NCBI GenBank assembly: GCA_937896695.1
Contig: CALBOT010000051.1
Location: 1 to 16,313, forward strand
DNA from: an uncultured Candidatus Nitrosopelagicus sp.
Lineage (GTDB): Archaea; Thermoproteota; Nitrososphaeria; Nitrososphaerales; Nitrosopumilaceae
Length of the DNA: 16,313 nt
Direction of reading: 5' to 3'
A program made the translations under genes and the position numbers. Positions 6,466 through 13,580 of the stretch are shown here, piece after piece. Numbering within the stretch: the first letter of the stretch is position 1; each line of letters opens with the position of its first letter. Below the pieces are notes generated by a model. It ran no database searches. It had not been told where the DNA came from and worked only from the letters and a program-made list of their open reading frames with translations.

Positions 6466-7613
6466 TAATTAGATGCTATACCAAGTTCTCTAAATGTTTT
6501 TAATGAAACACCATTAGAATCAGATAATTTTGCAGTTCTGTGACCAATTACGTTTTCAACGCCAGCAGTTTTTGCAGCATCAACTAATCTTTGAGTTATG
6601 ATTCCATCCAATATCAGGTATTTTATTCCAGACTGACCAGTAATTTTTCCAACTAATTCAGGAATTGCAACTCTAAAGACTTCAGTTTCATTTGAATCAA
6701 GTGCAATTGCTTCTAGAGATTCATTTAATTCTGAGAATTTTTTCTTGCACAATTCTGCAAGAGGACCATCATCGGCATTTTTAATTTCAGGTGCAGATAA
6801 TTCTTCTTCCATCTGTTTTTTCACAGGACTTAGAATTTCATCAACTCTTTTTGGAGTTAATTCTTCAACTTCAATTCCAGTATCAGCACGTAATTCAACA
6901 TCAACATGTACAACAGATTTCAATTCTTTTAGAATGAATCCACCAGCTCTATCACCATCAGTGAATGCGACTACCTTTTCTTTTTGATCACAAAGTTCTT
7001 TGATTGATTCATCAATTCTTCCACCTTCAAAGGCCAATGCATTGTCATAACCTGCTCTCAAGAGATTGATTATGTCGGCACGTCCTTCTACAAGAATTAC
7101 CCATTTAGAATCATGTATTCCAGTACTGCAATGGAGTTTTTTTGGACCATATGTTGTAATTTTTTCAGAATTATTTTCATGAACTTCTTCAAGCATTTCC
7201 TGACCTTCACTAACTGAGTTTGTTGACCATTTTTGCTTGATTTCTTTGGCACGTTGTAAGATGTCTTGTTTTTTATTTGCTCTAACATCTTCGATATCAT
7301 CTAATCTGAATGAACTATCAAATGGACCAACTTTGTCTATGCTTTCAATTGCTGCAGAAATTAATGAGCAGGTATCAATATCAGTACTCATAGGTAATAA
7401 TGCATCACCTTTAGTTGTATTTTCAGTACTGAATGTATTTACTTCAATTCGACCGACTTTAGATACTCGTTGCAGTTCATTCAGATTCATTTCAGGTCCC
7501 AAGAGACCTTCAGTCTGTCCGAATATTGCACCGATTATATCTGCTCGTTCGACAAGCCCATCAACTTCGAATGACAGTTTAACGTGATACTTGACAATAC
7601 CGGTATATGGCAA
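6465..7613 (-). CDS. dnaG: Archaeal DnaG (TOPRIM-domain primase-like protein)
   Basis: This 382-residue protein has the archaeal DnaG layout. A conserved N-terminal domain (VDGLVERADIIGAIFGQTEGLLGPEM, 17-42) precedes a TOPRIM domain (about 169-245) with the catalytic glutamate in ILVEGRADI (Glu176) and the DGDRAGG metal motif (Asp219, Asp221). A helical C-terminal region follows and ends in a conserved segment, GIITQRLVDAAKTAG. In archaea DnaG has primase activity in vitro, but much of it is bound to the RNA exosome, where it helps substrate recruitment, so the cellular role may be RNA decay. The start is TTG at 7613, with a strong AAGGAG 11 bases upstream. The ATG immediately after the AAGGAG is out of frame. 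It is coupled to ribK by a TAATG overlap. Confidence 0.92.
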   Translation of the reverse strand: MPYTGIVKYHVKLSFEVDGLVERADIIGAIFGQTEGLLGPEMNLNELQRVSKVGRIEVNTFSTENTTKGDALLPMSTDIDTCSLISAAIESIDKVGPFDSSFRLDDIEDVRANKKQDILQRAKEIKQKWSTNSVSEGQEMLEEVHENNSEKITTYGPKKLHCSTGIHDSKWVILVEGRADIINLLRAGYDNALAFEGGRIDESIKELCDQKEKVVAFTDGDRAGGFILKELKSVVHVDVELRADTGIEVEELTPKRVDEILSPVKKQMEEELSAPEIKNADDGPLAELCKKKFSELNESLEAIALDSNETEVFRVAIPELVGKITGQSGIKYLILDGIITQRLVDAAKTAGVENVIGHRTAKLSDSNGVSLKTFRELGIASN

Positions 7614-7624
7614 TTATTTATCAT

Positions 7625-7630
7625 CTCCTT
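7625..7630 (-). promoter_or_regulatory. Strong Shine-Dalgarno AAGGAG deciding the TTG start of dnaG
   Basis: On the minus strand AAGGAG is followed by ATGATAAATAA and then TTG (7613-7611). The ATG at 7624 is in another frame and opens only a short reading frame, so TTG is the start. The SD-start spacing of 11 bases is slightly long. This is one of the few clear ribosome binding sites in the window, where most first genes look leaderless. Confidence 0.7.
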
Positions 7631-7660
7631 AATATTCAATATTCAGAGATATTTCTTGAG

Positions 7661-7669
7661 ATTTATAAA
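7661..7669 (-). promoter_or_regulatory. TATA-like box of the dnaG-ribK operon
   Basis: Read on the minus strand the sequence is TTTATAAAT. A start of transcription about 25 bases further would fall near 7640, leaving a leader of roughly 25 bases that includes the AAGGAG. The leader also contains a tandem repeat of AATATTC (7631-7644, plus-strand reading). Confidence 0.5.
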
Positions 7670-7687
7670 CGATTTGAATAAATTAAA

Positions 7688-7730
7688 TGAAAAAGATAGA
7701 GAAAAGAAAAATGTCTATTCAGTACTGAAT
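7688..7730 (-). terminator. Hairpin and T-rich tract after the Fe-S carrier gene
   Basis: A perfect 14-base palindrome ATTCAGTACTGAAT (7717-7730) spans the last codons and stop of the Fe-S carrier gene. It is followed on the minus strand by a pyrimidine tract with several runs of four or five T (7688-7710). This suits archaeal termination on T-runs. Function is inferred. Confidence 0.5.
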
Positions 7731-8224
7731 GAAGAGCCACATGAACAAGATTTTGTTACATTTGGATTGTTGATTTTGAAACCAGAACCCATTAGGCTTT
7801 CGATATAGTCAACGTTTGCACCTTTGAGATGATCAATGCTCATACTGTCGACTAGTACTTTGACACCATTTTCTTCAATTATGTTATCATCTTCCTCAGC
7901 TTCTTTTTCAAAGCCCATTCCGTATGATAGACCTGAACAACCACCACCTTGAACGTAAATTCTTAGATATTGTGGGTTACCATCTTCTTCAGCCATGAAT
8001 TCTTTAATTTTTTCAGCGGCCGGAGCTGTGATTGCAACCACTTTACCTGTTTGTGGTTTAGGTTGTTCTAATTCAGCAGATGCTTGTTGTGGATTTGGAG
8101 TCTCAATATGAGTACTGCAAGAATCACCGACTGTTTCAGCGTGAGTCTCGTGACTTGGACCACATCCACACCCATGATCACCATGTGATTCATGAGCTGC
8201 ATCGTGAGTTTGTTCAGTTGCCAT
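7715..8224 (-). CDS. A-type Fe-S cluster carrier (IscA/ErpA/HesB family) with His/Cys-rich N-terminal extension
   Basis: With the ATG at 8224 the protein has 169 residues. The C-terminal part (about 60-169) is a standard HesB/IscA fold: KVVAITAPAAEKIKEFM, then the three cluster cysteines in GGGCSGLSYGM (Cys96) and KSCSCGSSF (Cys160, Cys162). Such proteins receive Fe-S clusters from scaffold proteins and hand them to target enzymes. The first 40 residues are unusual for the family, with seven His (7, 11, 14, 17, 25, 28, 39) and three Cys (19, 21, 36), which looks like a metal-binding tail, followed by a low-complexity linker. TTG 8236 could start four residues earlier, but a TATA-like TTATAATT at 8243-8250 is about 23 bases before ATG 8224 and suggests a leaderless mRNA from that ATG. 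Confidence 0.87.
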   Translation of the reverse strand: MATEQTHDAAHESHGDHGCGCGPSHETHAETVGDSCSTHIETPNPQQASAELEQPKPQTGKVVAITAPAAEKIKEFMAEEDGNPQYLRIYVQGGGCSGLSYGMGFEKEAEEDDNIIEENGVKVLVDSMSIDHLKGANVDYIESLMGSGFKINNPNVTKSCSCGSSFSTE

Positions 8225-8242
8225 ACCAATTTTCAATCCTCA

Positions 8243-8250
8243 AATTATAA
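8243..8250 (-). promoter_or_regulatory. TATA-like box of the Fe-S carrier gene
   Basis: TTATAATT on the minus strand is centred about 23 bases before ATG 8224, which predicts a leaderless transcript. A second AT-rich stretch further upstream belongs to the terminator region of the preceding gene. Confidence 0.4.
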
Positions 8251-8278
8251 GAAGGTTTTCCCCCTTTATCCGGTATTA

Positions 8279-8315
8279 ATAAAGAAAATAAGAAAAATAG
8301 AGTTATTCTATTTTT
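8279..8315 (-). terminator. Hairpin plus T-rich terminator after the crotonase gene
   Basis: AAAAATAGA (8293-8301) and TCTATTTTT (8307-8315) are exact complements around a five-base loop, forming a nine-base-pair stem over the stop codon. On the minus strand the hairpin is followed by TTTTT, TTTT and TTT runs down to 8279. It resembles an intrinsic terminator, and T-runs alone can terminate archaeal RNA polymerase. Confidence 0.6.
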
Positions 8316-9069
8316 TTGATTTATTAACAAAGTCTATCATACGCTTTTCTCTATCAGGATCAGAGAAACAGTTTCTCCAAGCCAATAATTCGACACCAAG
8401 ACCGGTATCTAGATCTGCATTTCTTCCTTTGTTAATAGCTGTTTTTGACATGCGAACTGCGAGTGTAGCATTTGATGCAATAGCTTTTGCCATGCTCATA
8501 ACTTCTTCCATTAGAGATTCTAATGGAACGACATTGTTCACAAGACCTATTTCTTTTGCTTCAGCTGCTTTTATCATCTTTCCAGTATACACAAGTTCTT
8601 TTGCTTTTGCGATGCCAACTATACGCATTAGTCTTTGGGTTCCACCCCATCCTGGAGGGATTCCAATTGTAACTTCAGGTTGGCCCATTCTAGCATTTTC
8701 AGATGCTATACGAATGTCACAAGACATTGCAACTTCACATCCACCACCTAGTGCAAATCCATTAACTGCAGCAATTGTTGGTTTTGAAACATTTTCAACA
8801 GTTGCAGTAACTTCTTGACCAAGTTTTGCATATACTTCAGATTCATCAGCAGATATTTTTGACATGTATTCAATGTCAGCGCCTGCTGAGAATGCTTTAT
8901 CGCCTTCACCAGTCAAAACAATTACTTTTACACCATCATCTTTATCGAGTTGCTCAAATGTAGAAATGATTTCTCGGGCAACATCAATATTCATAGCGTT
9001 AAGCTTTGTTGGGCGATTAATCTTTACGACACAAACGCCTTCATCTTTGCTTGTTGTAATCATTGACAT
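8308..9069 (-). CDS. Enoyl-CoA hydratase family: 3-hydroxypropionyl-CoA dehydratase / crotonyl-CoA hydratase
   Basis: This 253-residue crotonase has the oxyanion-hole segments AFSAGADI (59-66) and NGFALGGGCEVAM. Both catalytic glutamates of true enoyl-CoA hydratases are present, Glu112 in GGCEVAM and Glu132 in MGQPEVTIG, so a hydratase or dehydratase is favoured over other crotonase activities. The neighbour upstream is the ADP-forming acyl-CoA synthetase. In Nitrosopumilus maritimus this adjacent pair corresponds, as I recall, to the enzymes that activate 3-hydroxypropionate and dehydrate its CoA ester to acryloyl-CoA in the carbon-fixation cycle, with the crotonase also hydrating crotonyl-CoA in the second half. 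It begins 36 bases after the synthetase and may have its own promoter in the AT-rich gap or be co-transcribed. ATG 9069 is used, and ATG 9063 is two codons further in. Confidence 0.88.
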   Translation of the reverse strand: MSMITTSKDEGVCVVKINRPTKLNAMNIDVAREIISTFEQLDKDDGVKVIVLTGEGDKAFSAGADIEYMSKISADESEVYAKLGQEVTATVENVSKPTIAAVNGFALGGGCEVAMSCDIRIASENARMGQPEVTIGIPPGWGGTQRLMRIVGIAKAKELVYTGKMIKAAEAKEIGLVNNVVPLESLMEEVMSMAKAIASNATLAVRMSKTAINKGRNADLDTGLGVELLAWRNCFSDPDREKRMIDFVNKSKK

Positions 9070-9105
9070 GATAGAAAACGAATAGAATGTAAAATTAAAT
9101 GTTAT

Positions 9106-11226
9106 CTATTTTCCACGTACTTTGCCCCATTGGGTTAATGCAGATGCTGCAGCAATCCAAGTTCTAAGGTCTTGATATACGGGCACATTATGCTTTTCAA
9201 TTAATTTTATCATCTTTTCGGTATATGGTCCACCATTTCCACCACATATGATTGGCTTTTTCTTTTTCTTAGAAAGTGCAGCCAGATAATCAACAATTTT
9301 TTCTTCAAGAGGATCATCTTGGAATACAAACCAAGGCATTGCAATGTCAATATTTTTGTCTGCCAAGAACTGTTCAAGAACAAAATTATAATCACCTGCA
9401 GTTGCGCCGCCTCCAACATCAGCTGGATTTCCATTATGAATTGGAACAGTTGGAGGGAAATGTTTTTTGATTTTGTTACGAGTTTTTGAATCTAATTTTC
9501 CAATTGTAAGTCCTAAGCGGTCTAAATGATCAATTCCTCCAATCATAGGACCTGCACCATTACTTGTCATTGCAACACGATTACCCTTTGCTGGAGGTTG
9601 CCATGCCATTGCCTTTAGAACACCGACTAGTTCTTGATAACTGTCAACAGAGATAATTCCTGCTTGTTTGAATGCACCCATAATCATTGCGTTAGAACCT
9701 CCAAGTGAGCCTGTGTGAGATGCAGCTTGCTTTGCACCTGCAGCAGTTCTTCCACTCTTCCAAATAATAATTGGTTTCTTCTTTTCTTTCATTACACGTT
9801 TTGCAGTATTGATGAATTTTCTTCCATCACCAAATCCTTCAACGTATAATCCAATTACTTTGGTTTGAGGATCATTTGCAGCATACCATATCATATCTGC
9901 TTCATCAACATCAGAACGATTACCAAAGCTAATCATTTTAGATAAACCAAACAAATCTGCACTTTCTAGCATACTAATTCCCATTGTTCCACTTTGAGAG
10001 AAGAATGCAACATTACCTAGTTTTGAACGAACCATTCTTTCTTGTCCTTGGAATGCACAATCAAGTCTATTTGCTGCATTAAACATACCAATACAGTTAG
10101 GACCAATTACACGAATTTTGTGTTTTAATGATAACTCTTTGACTTCAGCTTCCATAGCTGCTCTATCACCACCAAGTTCTTTTCCACCGCCAGATACAAT
10201 TACTACATTATGAATTCCTTTTTTTGCACATGTTTTCATAATGTCTGCACATGCAGAAAGATCAACACAAACTACAACAAGATCAACTTTTTGATTAATT
10301 GCTTCTAGTGAAGGATAACATTTGAGTCCAAGAATTTTCTTTTGTTTTGGATTAATTGGAAAAACTTTGCCTTTGTAATCTTGTTTTCCTAATGCATCTA
10401 ATACAGAGTTACCAATTTTTCCAGGAGTTGCAGATGCACCAACTAGTGCAACAGATTTTGGGGTGAAGAATGTTTCCATGGAAGTAATGACTGGTTTTGC
10501 TTTTGAAATTGAATTCTTTTTTAATTCTTTATTGAGAATGATTTTTGCATCTACTACAAAATATGATTTTGGATATACAATTACAGGGTTAAAGTCAATA
10601 CTGTTGATGTAATTTGCATTTTCAACACCGATTTTTCCAATTTGAACCAGTGCTTTTGCAACCATGTTTAGATCAATTGGTGCACTTCCACGGAAACCTT
10701 TGAGGAGTTTTGAGCCTTTTAGTTCATTCAACATGGATTTTGCATCAGATGTTGTAATTGGTAGCATTCTAAATGCAACGTCTTTGAATACTTCAGTCAT
10801 CACGCCGCCTAATCCAGCCATAATCATCGGTCCGAATTGAGGATCATTTTGTATACCAACAATTAGTTCAACGCCACCTTTTGGAACCATCTTTTCCAAA
10901 AGAATTCCTTTTACATCAACTCCTTTCTTTTTTGATAGTCTACCATACATGTCATTGAATGTTTTTTTCACATCGGCAACATTATCAACACCAACTTTTA
11001 CACCACCAACATCAGTCTTGTGTAAAATTTGCGGAGATACGACTTTCATTACTAACGGAAATCCCAACTTTTTTGCTTGTTTTGCAGCTTCATCTGCTGA
11101 TTTGGCTAGAGCAAAACCAGGTACTTTGACCCCATATTTTTTTAGAATTCCTTTAGAGGATTCTTCAGTTATAACTTTATGATCAGTATTGATAATTTCT
11201 TCAAAGGTATTTTTTACAAAAGACAT
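9106..11226 (-). CDS. ADP-forming acyl-CoA synthetase, likely 3-hydroxypropionyl-CoA synthetase
   Basis: This is a 706-residue fused acyl-CoA synthetase (NDP-forming). The order is beta-then-alpha: an ATP-grasp domain first (about 8-235, with PLVMKVVSPQILHKTDVGGV and EKMVPKGGVELIVG), then the CoA-binding Rossmann domain (about 252-380, FFTPKSVALVGASATPGKIG) and succinyl-CoA-ligase-like domains (RVIGPNCIGMFN, FFSQSGTMG). The phosphorylated histidine is His504 in AASHTGSLGG. These enzymes make acyl-CoA from acid, CoA and ATP, giving ADP and phosphate rather than AMP and pyrophosphate, which saves one energy-rich bond. From the Nitrosopumilus pathway work this family provides 3-hydroxypropionate and 4-hydroxybutyrate activation. 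The adjacent crotonase points to 3-hydroxypropionate, but sequence alone does not settle the substrate. The two-residue ending GK* leaves the protein intact. Confidence 0.88.
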   Translation of the reverse strand: MSFVKNTFEEIINTDHKVITEESSKGILKKYGVKVPGFALAKSADEAAKQAKKLGFPLVMKVVSPQILHKTDVGGVKVGVDNVADVKKTFNDMYGRLSKKKGVDVKGILLEKMVPKGGVELIVGIQNDPQFGPMIMAGLGGVMTEVFKDVAFRMLPITTSDAKSMLNELKGSKLLKGFRGSAPIDLNMVAKALVQIGKIGVENANYINSIDFNPVIVYPKSYFVVDAKIILNKELKKNSISKAKPVITSMETFFTPKSVALVGASATPGKIGNSVLDALGKQDYKGKVFPINPKQKKILGLKCYPSLEAINQKVDLVVVCVDLSACADIMKTCAKKGIHNVVIVSGGGKELGGDRAAMEAEVKELSLKHKIRVIGPNCIGMFNAANRLDCAFQGQERMVRSKLGNVAFFSQSGTMGISMLESADLFGLSKMISFGNRSDVDEADMIWYAANDPQTKVIGLYVEGFGDGRKFINTAKRVMKEKKKPIIIWKSGRTAAGAKQAASHTGSLGGSNAMIMGAFKQAGIISVDSYQELVGVLKAMAWQPPAKGNRVAMTSNGAGPMIGGIDHLDRLGLTIGKLDSKTRNKIKKHFPPTVPIHNGNPADVGGGATAGDYNFVLEQFLADKNIDIAMPWFVFQDDPLEEKIVDYLAALSKKKKKPIICGGNGGPYTEKMIKLIEKHNVPVYQDLRTWIAAASALTQWGKVRGK

Positions 11227-11252
11227 TATTCGATCGATGAAAAAATTTTTCG

Positions 11253-11260
11253 CTATATTA
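11253..11260 (-). promoter_or_regulatory. TATA-like box of the acyl-CoA synthetase gene
   Basis: TAATATAG on the minus strand lies about 27-34 bases before ATG 11226, inside the 55-base gap to glutamate dehydrogenase. No ribosome binding site precedes the ATG, so the transcript is probably leaderless or nearly so. Confidence 0.4.
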
Positions 11261-11267
11261 ATCTTTG

Positions 11268-11282
11268 ATCAAAATTTTTGAT
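11268..11282 (-). terminator. Inverted repeat at the end of glutamate dehydrogenase
   Basis: ATCAAAA (11268-11274) and TTTTGAT (11276-11282) are complementary around one base and touch the stop codon of gdhA. A T-run at 11241-11250 would be A on this strand, so the hairpin is not followed by a long T tract. Termination here is only possible, and the downstream gene has its own TATA-like box. Confidence 0.3.
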
Positions 11283-12556
11283 TATGGCCAAACGCCTTTA
11301 TGGTCAAATGCTTCCATAACTCTTTGGACTGCAAGAACCATTGCTGCACGTCTCATATCAATTTGATATTTTTTGGATATATCATGAGTATCTTTTAGAC
11401 CTCTTGTGATATTTGCTTCCATTTTTCCTGCAACTTCATCAAAGCTCCAATAATATCCCATGTTATTTTGTACCCATTCTAGGTATGAGATACATACACC
11501 GCCAGAGTTAGCAAGTATGTCAGGAATAACCATAATTTTTTTCTTGTAAATGATTGGATCTGCTTCAGGTAATGTTGGACCATTTGCTGCTTCTCCAATA
11601 ATTTTACATTGTAATTTTTTTGCGAGTTTTGCATCAATTTGGTTTTCTAGTGCACCAGGAATCAATATCTCACATTTTGTTGTAAGTAATTGTTCAGTTG
11701 AAACTTTCTTACTACCAGGGAATCCGACAACACTGCCTTTCTTTTGTTTGTGCTCAATTAATTTACTAACTTTAAATCCATTTGGAACAATAATTGATCC
11801 TTTAGAATCACTTGCGCCGATACATTTTGCACCCATTTTTTCAAGGTATTCACCAGCAAAAGTAGATGCATTTCCAAATCCTTGTAATACAACTTTAGCA
11901 CCTTTGAGTTTAATTTTTAATATTTTAGAAGCTTCTCTAACACAATATGCAGTACCTAAACCAGTTGCAACATTTCTTGCAAGTGAACCTCCCATAGGAA
12001 TAGGTTTTCCAGTAATTACTCCCGGAGAATATTTGTTATCATTCATCTTGCTCCAAGTATCCATAATCTGTGTCATTTCTTTTCCAGTTGTGTAAACATC
12101 AGGTGCAGGAATATCTTTTTGAGGTCCAATTATTTCACCGATTTTATATGCAAATCCTCGAGTTAATCTTTCTAATTCACCGGCACTTAGTTTGTCTTTC
12201 TTTGGATTAACAAAGATTGCACCTTTACCGCCACCAAGTGGGACATCAACTACAGCACATTTCCATGTCATCCAAGAGGATAATGCCATAACTTCACGTT
12301 CCATATATTGAACGCCACCTTCTGGATCAAAGTATCTGATTCCACCTTTGTATGGACCACGATCATTGTTGTGTTGTGATCTAAATCCAGTAAAGACACG
12401 TAGTTTTCCATTATCCATTTTTACAGGAATTTTTACACGGAGAACTTTATTTGGCATTGCAAGATATTCGCGTATTCCTTTATCTTTAATTTTTAAAACA
12501 TCACAAGCATCGTTTACTTGTTTTGTTGCATTAGCAAAAGGGTCATGTTTTACCAA
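11282..12556 (-). CDS. gdhA: Glutamate dehydrogenase
   Basis: This is a 424-residue enzyme of the Glu/Leu/Phe/Val dehydrogenase family, interconverting glutamate with 2-oxoglutarate plus ammonia. The N-terminal domain has GPYKGGIRY (67-75), MTWKCAVVDVPLGGGKG (96-112) with substrate-binding Lys99 and catalytic Lys111, and APDVYTTG (151-158) with the conserved Asp153. The Rossmann domain has LQGFGNAS (224-231) and ends in the conserved GGVCISYLEW. In an ammonia oxidiser it would assimilate ammonia and feed glutamate to the lysine and arginine pathways nearby. NAD versus NADP preference is not clear. The only start that gives a full N-terminus is TTG 12556. No ribosome binding site is seen, and AAGTATAATTT lies about 25 bases upstream, so TTG may be close to the transcription start. 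Confidence 0.92.
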   Translation of the reverse strand: MVKHDPFANATKQVNDACDVLKIKDKGIREYLAMPNKVLRVKIPVKMDNGKLRVFTGFRSQHNNDRGPYKGGIRYFDPEGGVQYMEREVMALSSWMTWKCAVVDVPLGGGKGAIFVNPKKDKLSAGELERLTRGFAYKIGEIIGPQKDIPAPDVYTTGKEMTQIMDTWSKMNDNKYSPGVITGKPIPMGGSLARNVATGLGTAYCVREASKILKIKLKGAKVVLQGFGNASTFAGEYLEKMGAKCIGASDSKGSIIVPNGFKVSKLIEHKQKKGSVVGFPGSKKVSTEQLLTTKCEILIPGALENQIDAKLAKKLQCKIIGEAANGPTLPEADPIIYKKKIMVIPDILANSGGVCISYLEWVQNNMGYYWSFDEVAGKMEANITRGLKDTHDISKKYQIDMRRAAMVLAVQRVMEAFDHKGVWP

Positions 12557-12575
12557 GATGAATAAGGTGTAATTT

Positions 12576-12587
12576 CAAATTATACTT
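12576..12587 (-). promoter_or_regulatory. TATA-like box of gdhA within the divergent promoter region
   Basis: AAGTATAATTTG on the minus strand is centred about 25 bases before the TTG at 12556. The 84-base gap 12557-12640 separates gdhA from a divergent plus-strand gene and must hold promoters for both. The plus-strand promoter is less clear, with AT-rich candidates at 12579-12590 and 12606-12620. Confidence 0.4.
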
Positions 12588-12640
12588 AAATGTGTCTTTT
12601 CAATATCAAATTTTTTTAATTGTTAGGATGTAGGAAATTT

Positions 12641-13519
12641 ATGAAAATTTTAGTTACAGGTGCCGGAGGATTCATTGGTTCCAGATTAACAAATAGATTA
12701 ATTTCAGAAGGTCATGAAGTCTACGGTACAATTCATGAATCTCCACCTCAAATGGAGGAGATGAAAATTATTAATGCTGATTTGACAAATGATGACTTTG
12801 AGATTCCAGATGTGAAATTTGATGTGGTTTTTCATTTGGCTGCTGCAACACCGCTAACTAAAGATAAGAAAAAACAAAAGAGAGTTAATTATGATGGAAC
12901 TGTAAATTTATTTAATAAAATTAAAGATAAAACAGAATTCATAATTTATGCTTCAGGATTGGGCGTATTTGGAAATCCGAATGGAACAGTTGATGAACAA
13001 AGTCCAATCAACCCAGATACAGACTTTGTAAAAATAAGATTAGATGCGCAGAAATTTCTCGAGAATTCATGTAAAAAAAACAATATTGGTTTTTCAGTAT
13101 GTTATTTTGGGGATGTTTATGGAGATGGAAGTTGGTTTACAGAGATGGTAGTTAAAAAATTAAAAAATGGAATGATGAAAACACCTGGAAAGGGAGATTA
13201 TGATAAATGCTTCATACATGTTGATGATGCCGTAGGAATTTTGATTGTAGTTGCAAAAAATAATTTAAAAAATCAATCTTACGTTTGTGCAGATTCAACC
13301 TCAGTCACATTCAAAGAATTTGTAGATTATGCAGCAGATAAAATTGGAGCAAAACATGCAGGGGGAATTCCAATGTTTCTAGCAAAGGGAGTTTTAGGAG
13401 GAGACTTGGTGAAGTTACTTACAACATCTATGAGAATTTCAAATAAGAAAATTTCAGAAGTTTACAAATTCGTTTATCCTTCCTATAAAGAAGGGATCAA
13501 TTCAATTCTTAATTCATAG
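12641..13519 (+). CDS. Extended SDR / NAD-dependent epimerase-dehydratase-like protein with altered catalytic dyad
   Basis: This is a 292-residue Rossmann-fold protein. It starts with MKILVTGAGGFIGSRL, whose GxxGxxG (7-13) binds NAD(P), and carries DVVFHLAA (61-68), YASGLGVFG (103-111) with the active-site Ser105, and FIHVDDAV (191-198), all typical of the extended SDR family of sugar-nucleotide epimerases and related reductases. At the place where the family has YxxxK, this protein reads FVKIR (129-133), so the catalytic Tyr is Phe and the Lys is Arg. It may be a non-catalytic NAD(P)-binding protein or use a different mechanism, and its substrate is unknown. ATG 12641 is used because it begins directly at the nucleotide-binding strand. 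The TTG at 12620 would add seven residues without family support. Confidence 0.8.
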   Translation: MKILVTGAGGFIGSRLTNRLISEGHEVYGTIHESPPQMEEMKIINADLTNDDFEIPDVKFDVVFHLAAATPLTKDKKKQKRVNYDGTVNLFNKIKDKTEFIIYASGLGVFGNPNGTVDEQSPINPDTDFVKIRLDAQKFLENSCKKNNIGFSVCYFGDVYGDGSWFTEMVVKKLKNGMMKTPGKGDYDKCFIHVDDAVGILIVVAKNNLKNQSYVCADSTSVTFKEFVDYAADKIGAKHAGGIPMFLAKGVLGGDLVKLLTTSMRISNKKISEVYKFVYPSYKEGINSILNS

Positions 13520-13536
13520 GGTAACATCTACATACA

Positions 13537-13556
13537 AAGGGACTAACCCTTAAATT
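13537..13556 (+). promoter_or_regulatory. Promoter region of psmA: short inverted repeat beside a TATA-like box
   Basis: AAGGG and CCCTT (13537-13541 and 13547-13551) form a five-base inverted repeat that runs straight into TTAAAT (13550-13555), about 28 bases before ATG 13581. The TATA-like element predicts a leaderless psmA transcript. The CCC beside it may be part of a BRE or an operator. Confidence 0.4.
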
Positions 13557-13580
13557 GACTCAGTAACTAAGTTTTTCATT

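Noticed and set aside
7611..7624. ATG 7624 as the start of dnaG
   Set aside because: It sits right after the AAGGAG but is in a different frame, so TTG 7613 must start DnaG.
7584..7808. Plus-strand frame of 74 codons across the dnaG promoter gap
   Set aside because: It spans the minus-strand dnaG start, the TATA-like box and the end of the Fe-S carrier gene, so its sequence is explained by those features.
8192..8818. 208-codon plus-strand frame opposite the crotonase and Fe-S carrier genes
   Set aside because: It covers two conserved minus-strand genes and the terminator between them and shows no family motif, so it is an antisense shadow.
11550..12095. 181-codon plus-strand frame opposite gdhA
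   Set aside because: It lies wholly inside the well-supported glutamate dehydrogenase gene, has no recognisable domain and mirrors its codons, so it is a shadow.
12620..12640. TTG 12620 start of the SDR-family protein
   Set aside because: It would add seven residues before the canonical MKILVTG nucleotide-binding strand, and an ATG exists exactly there.
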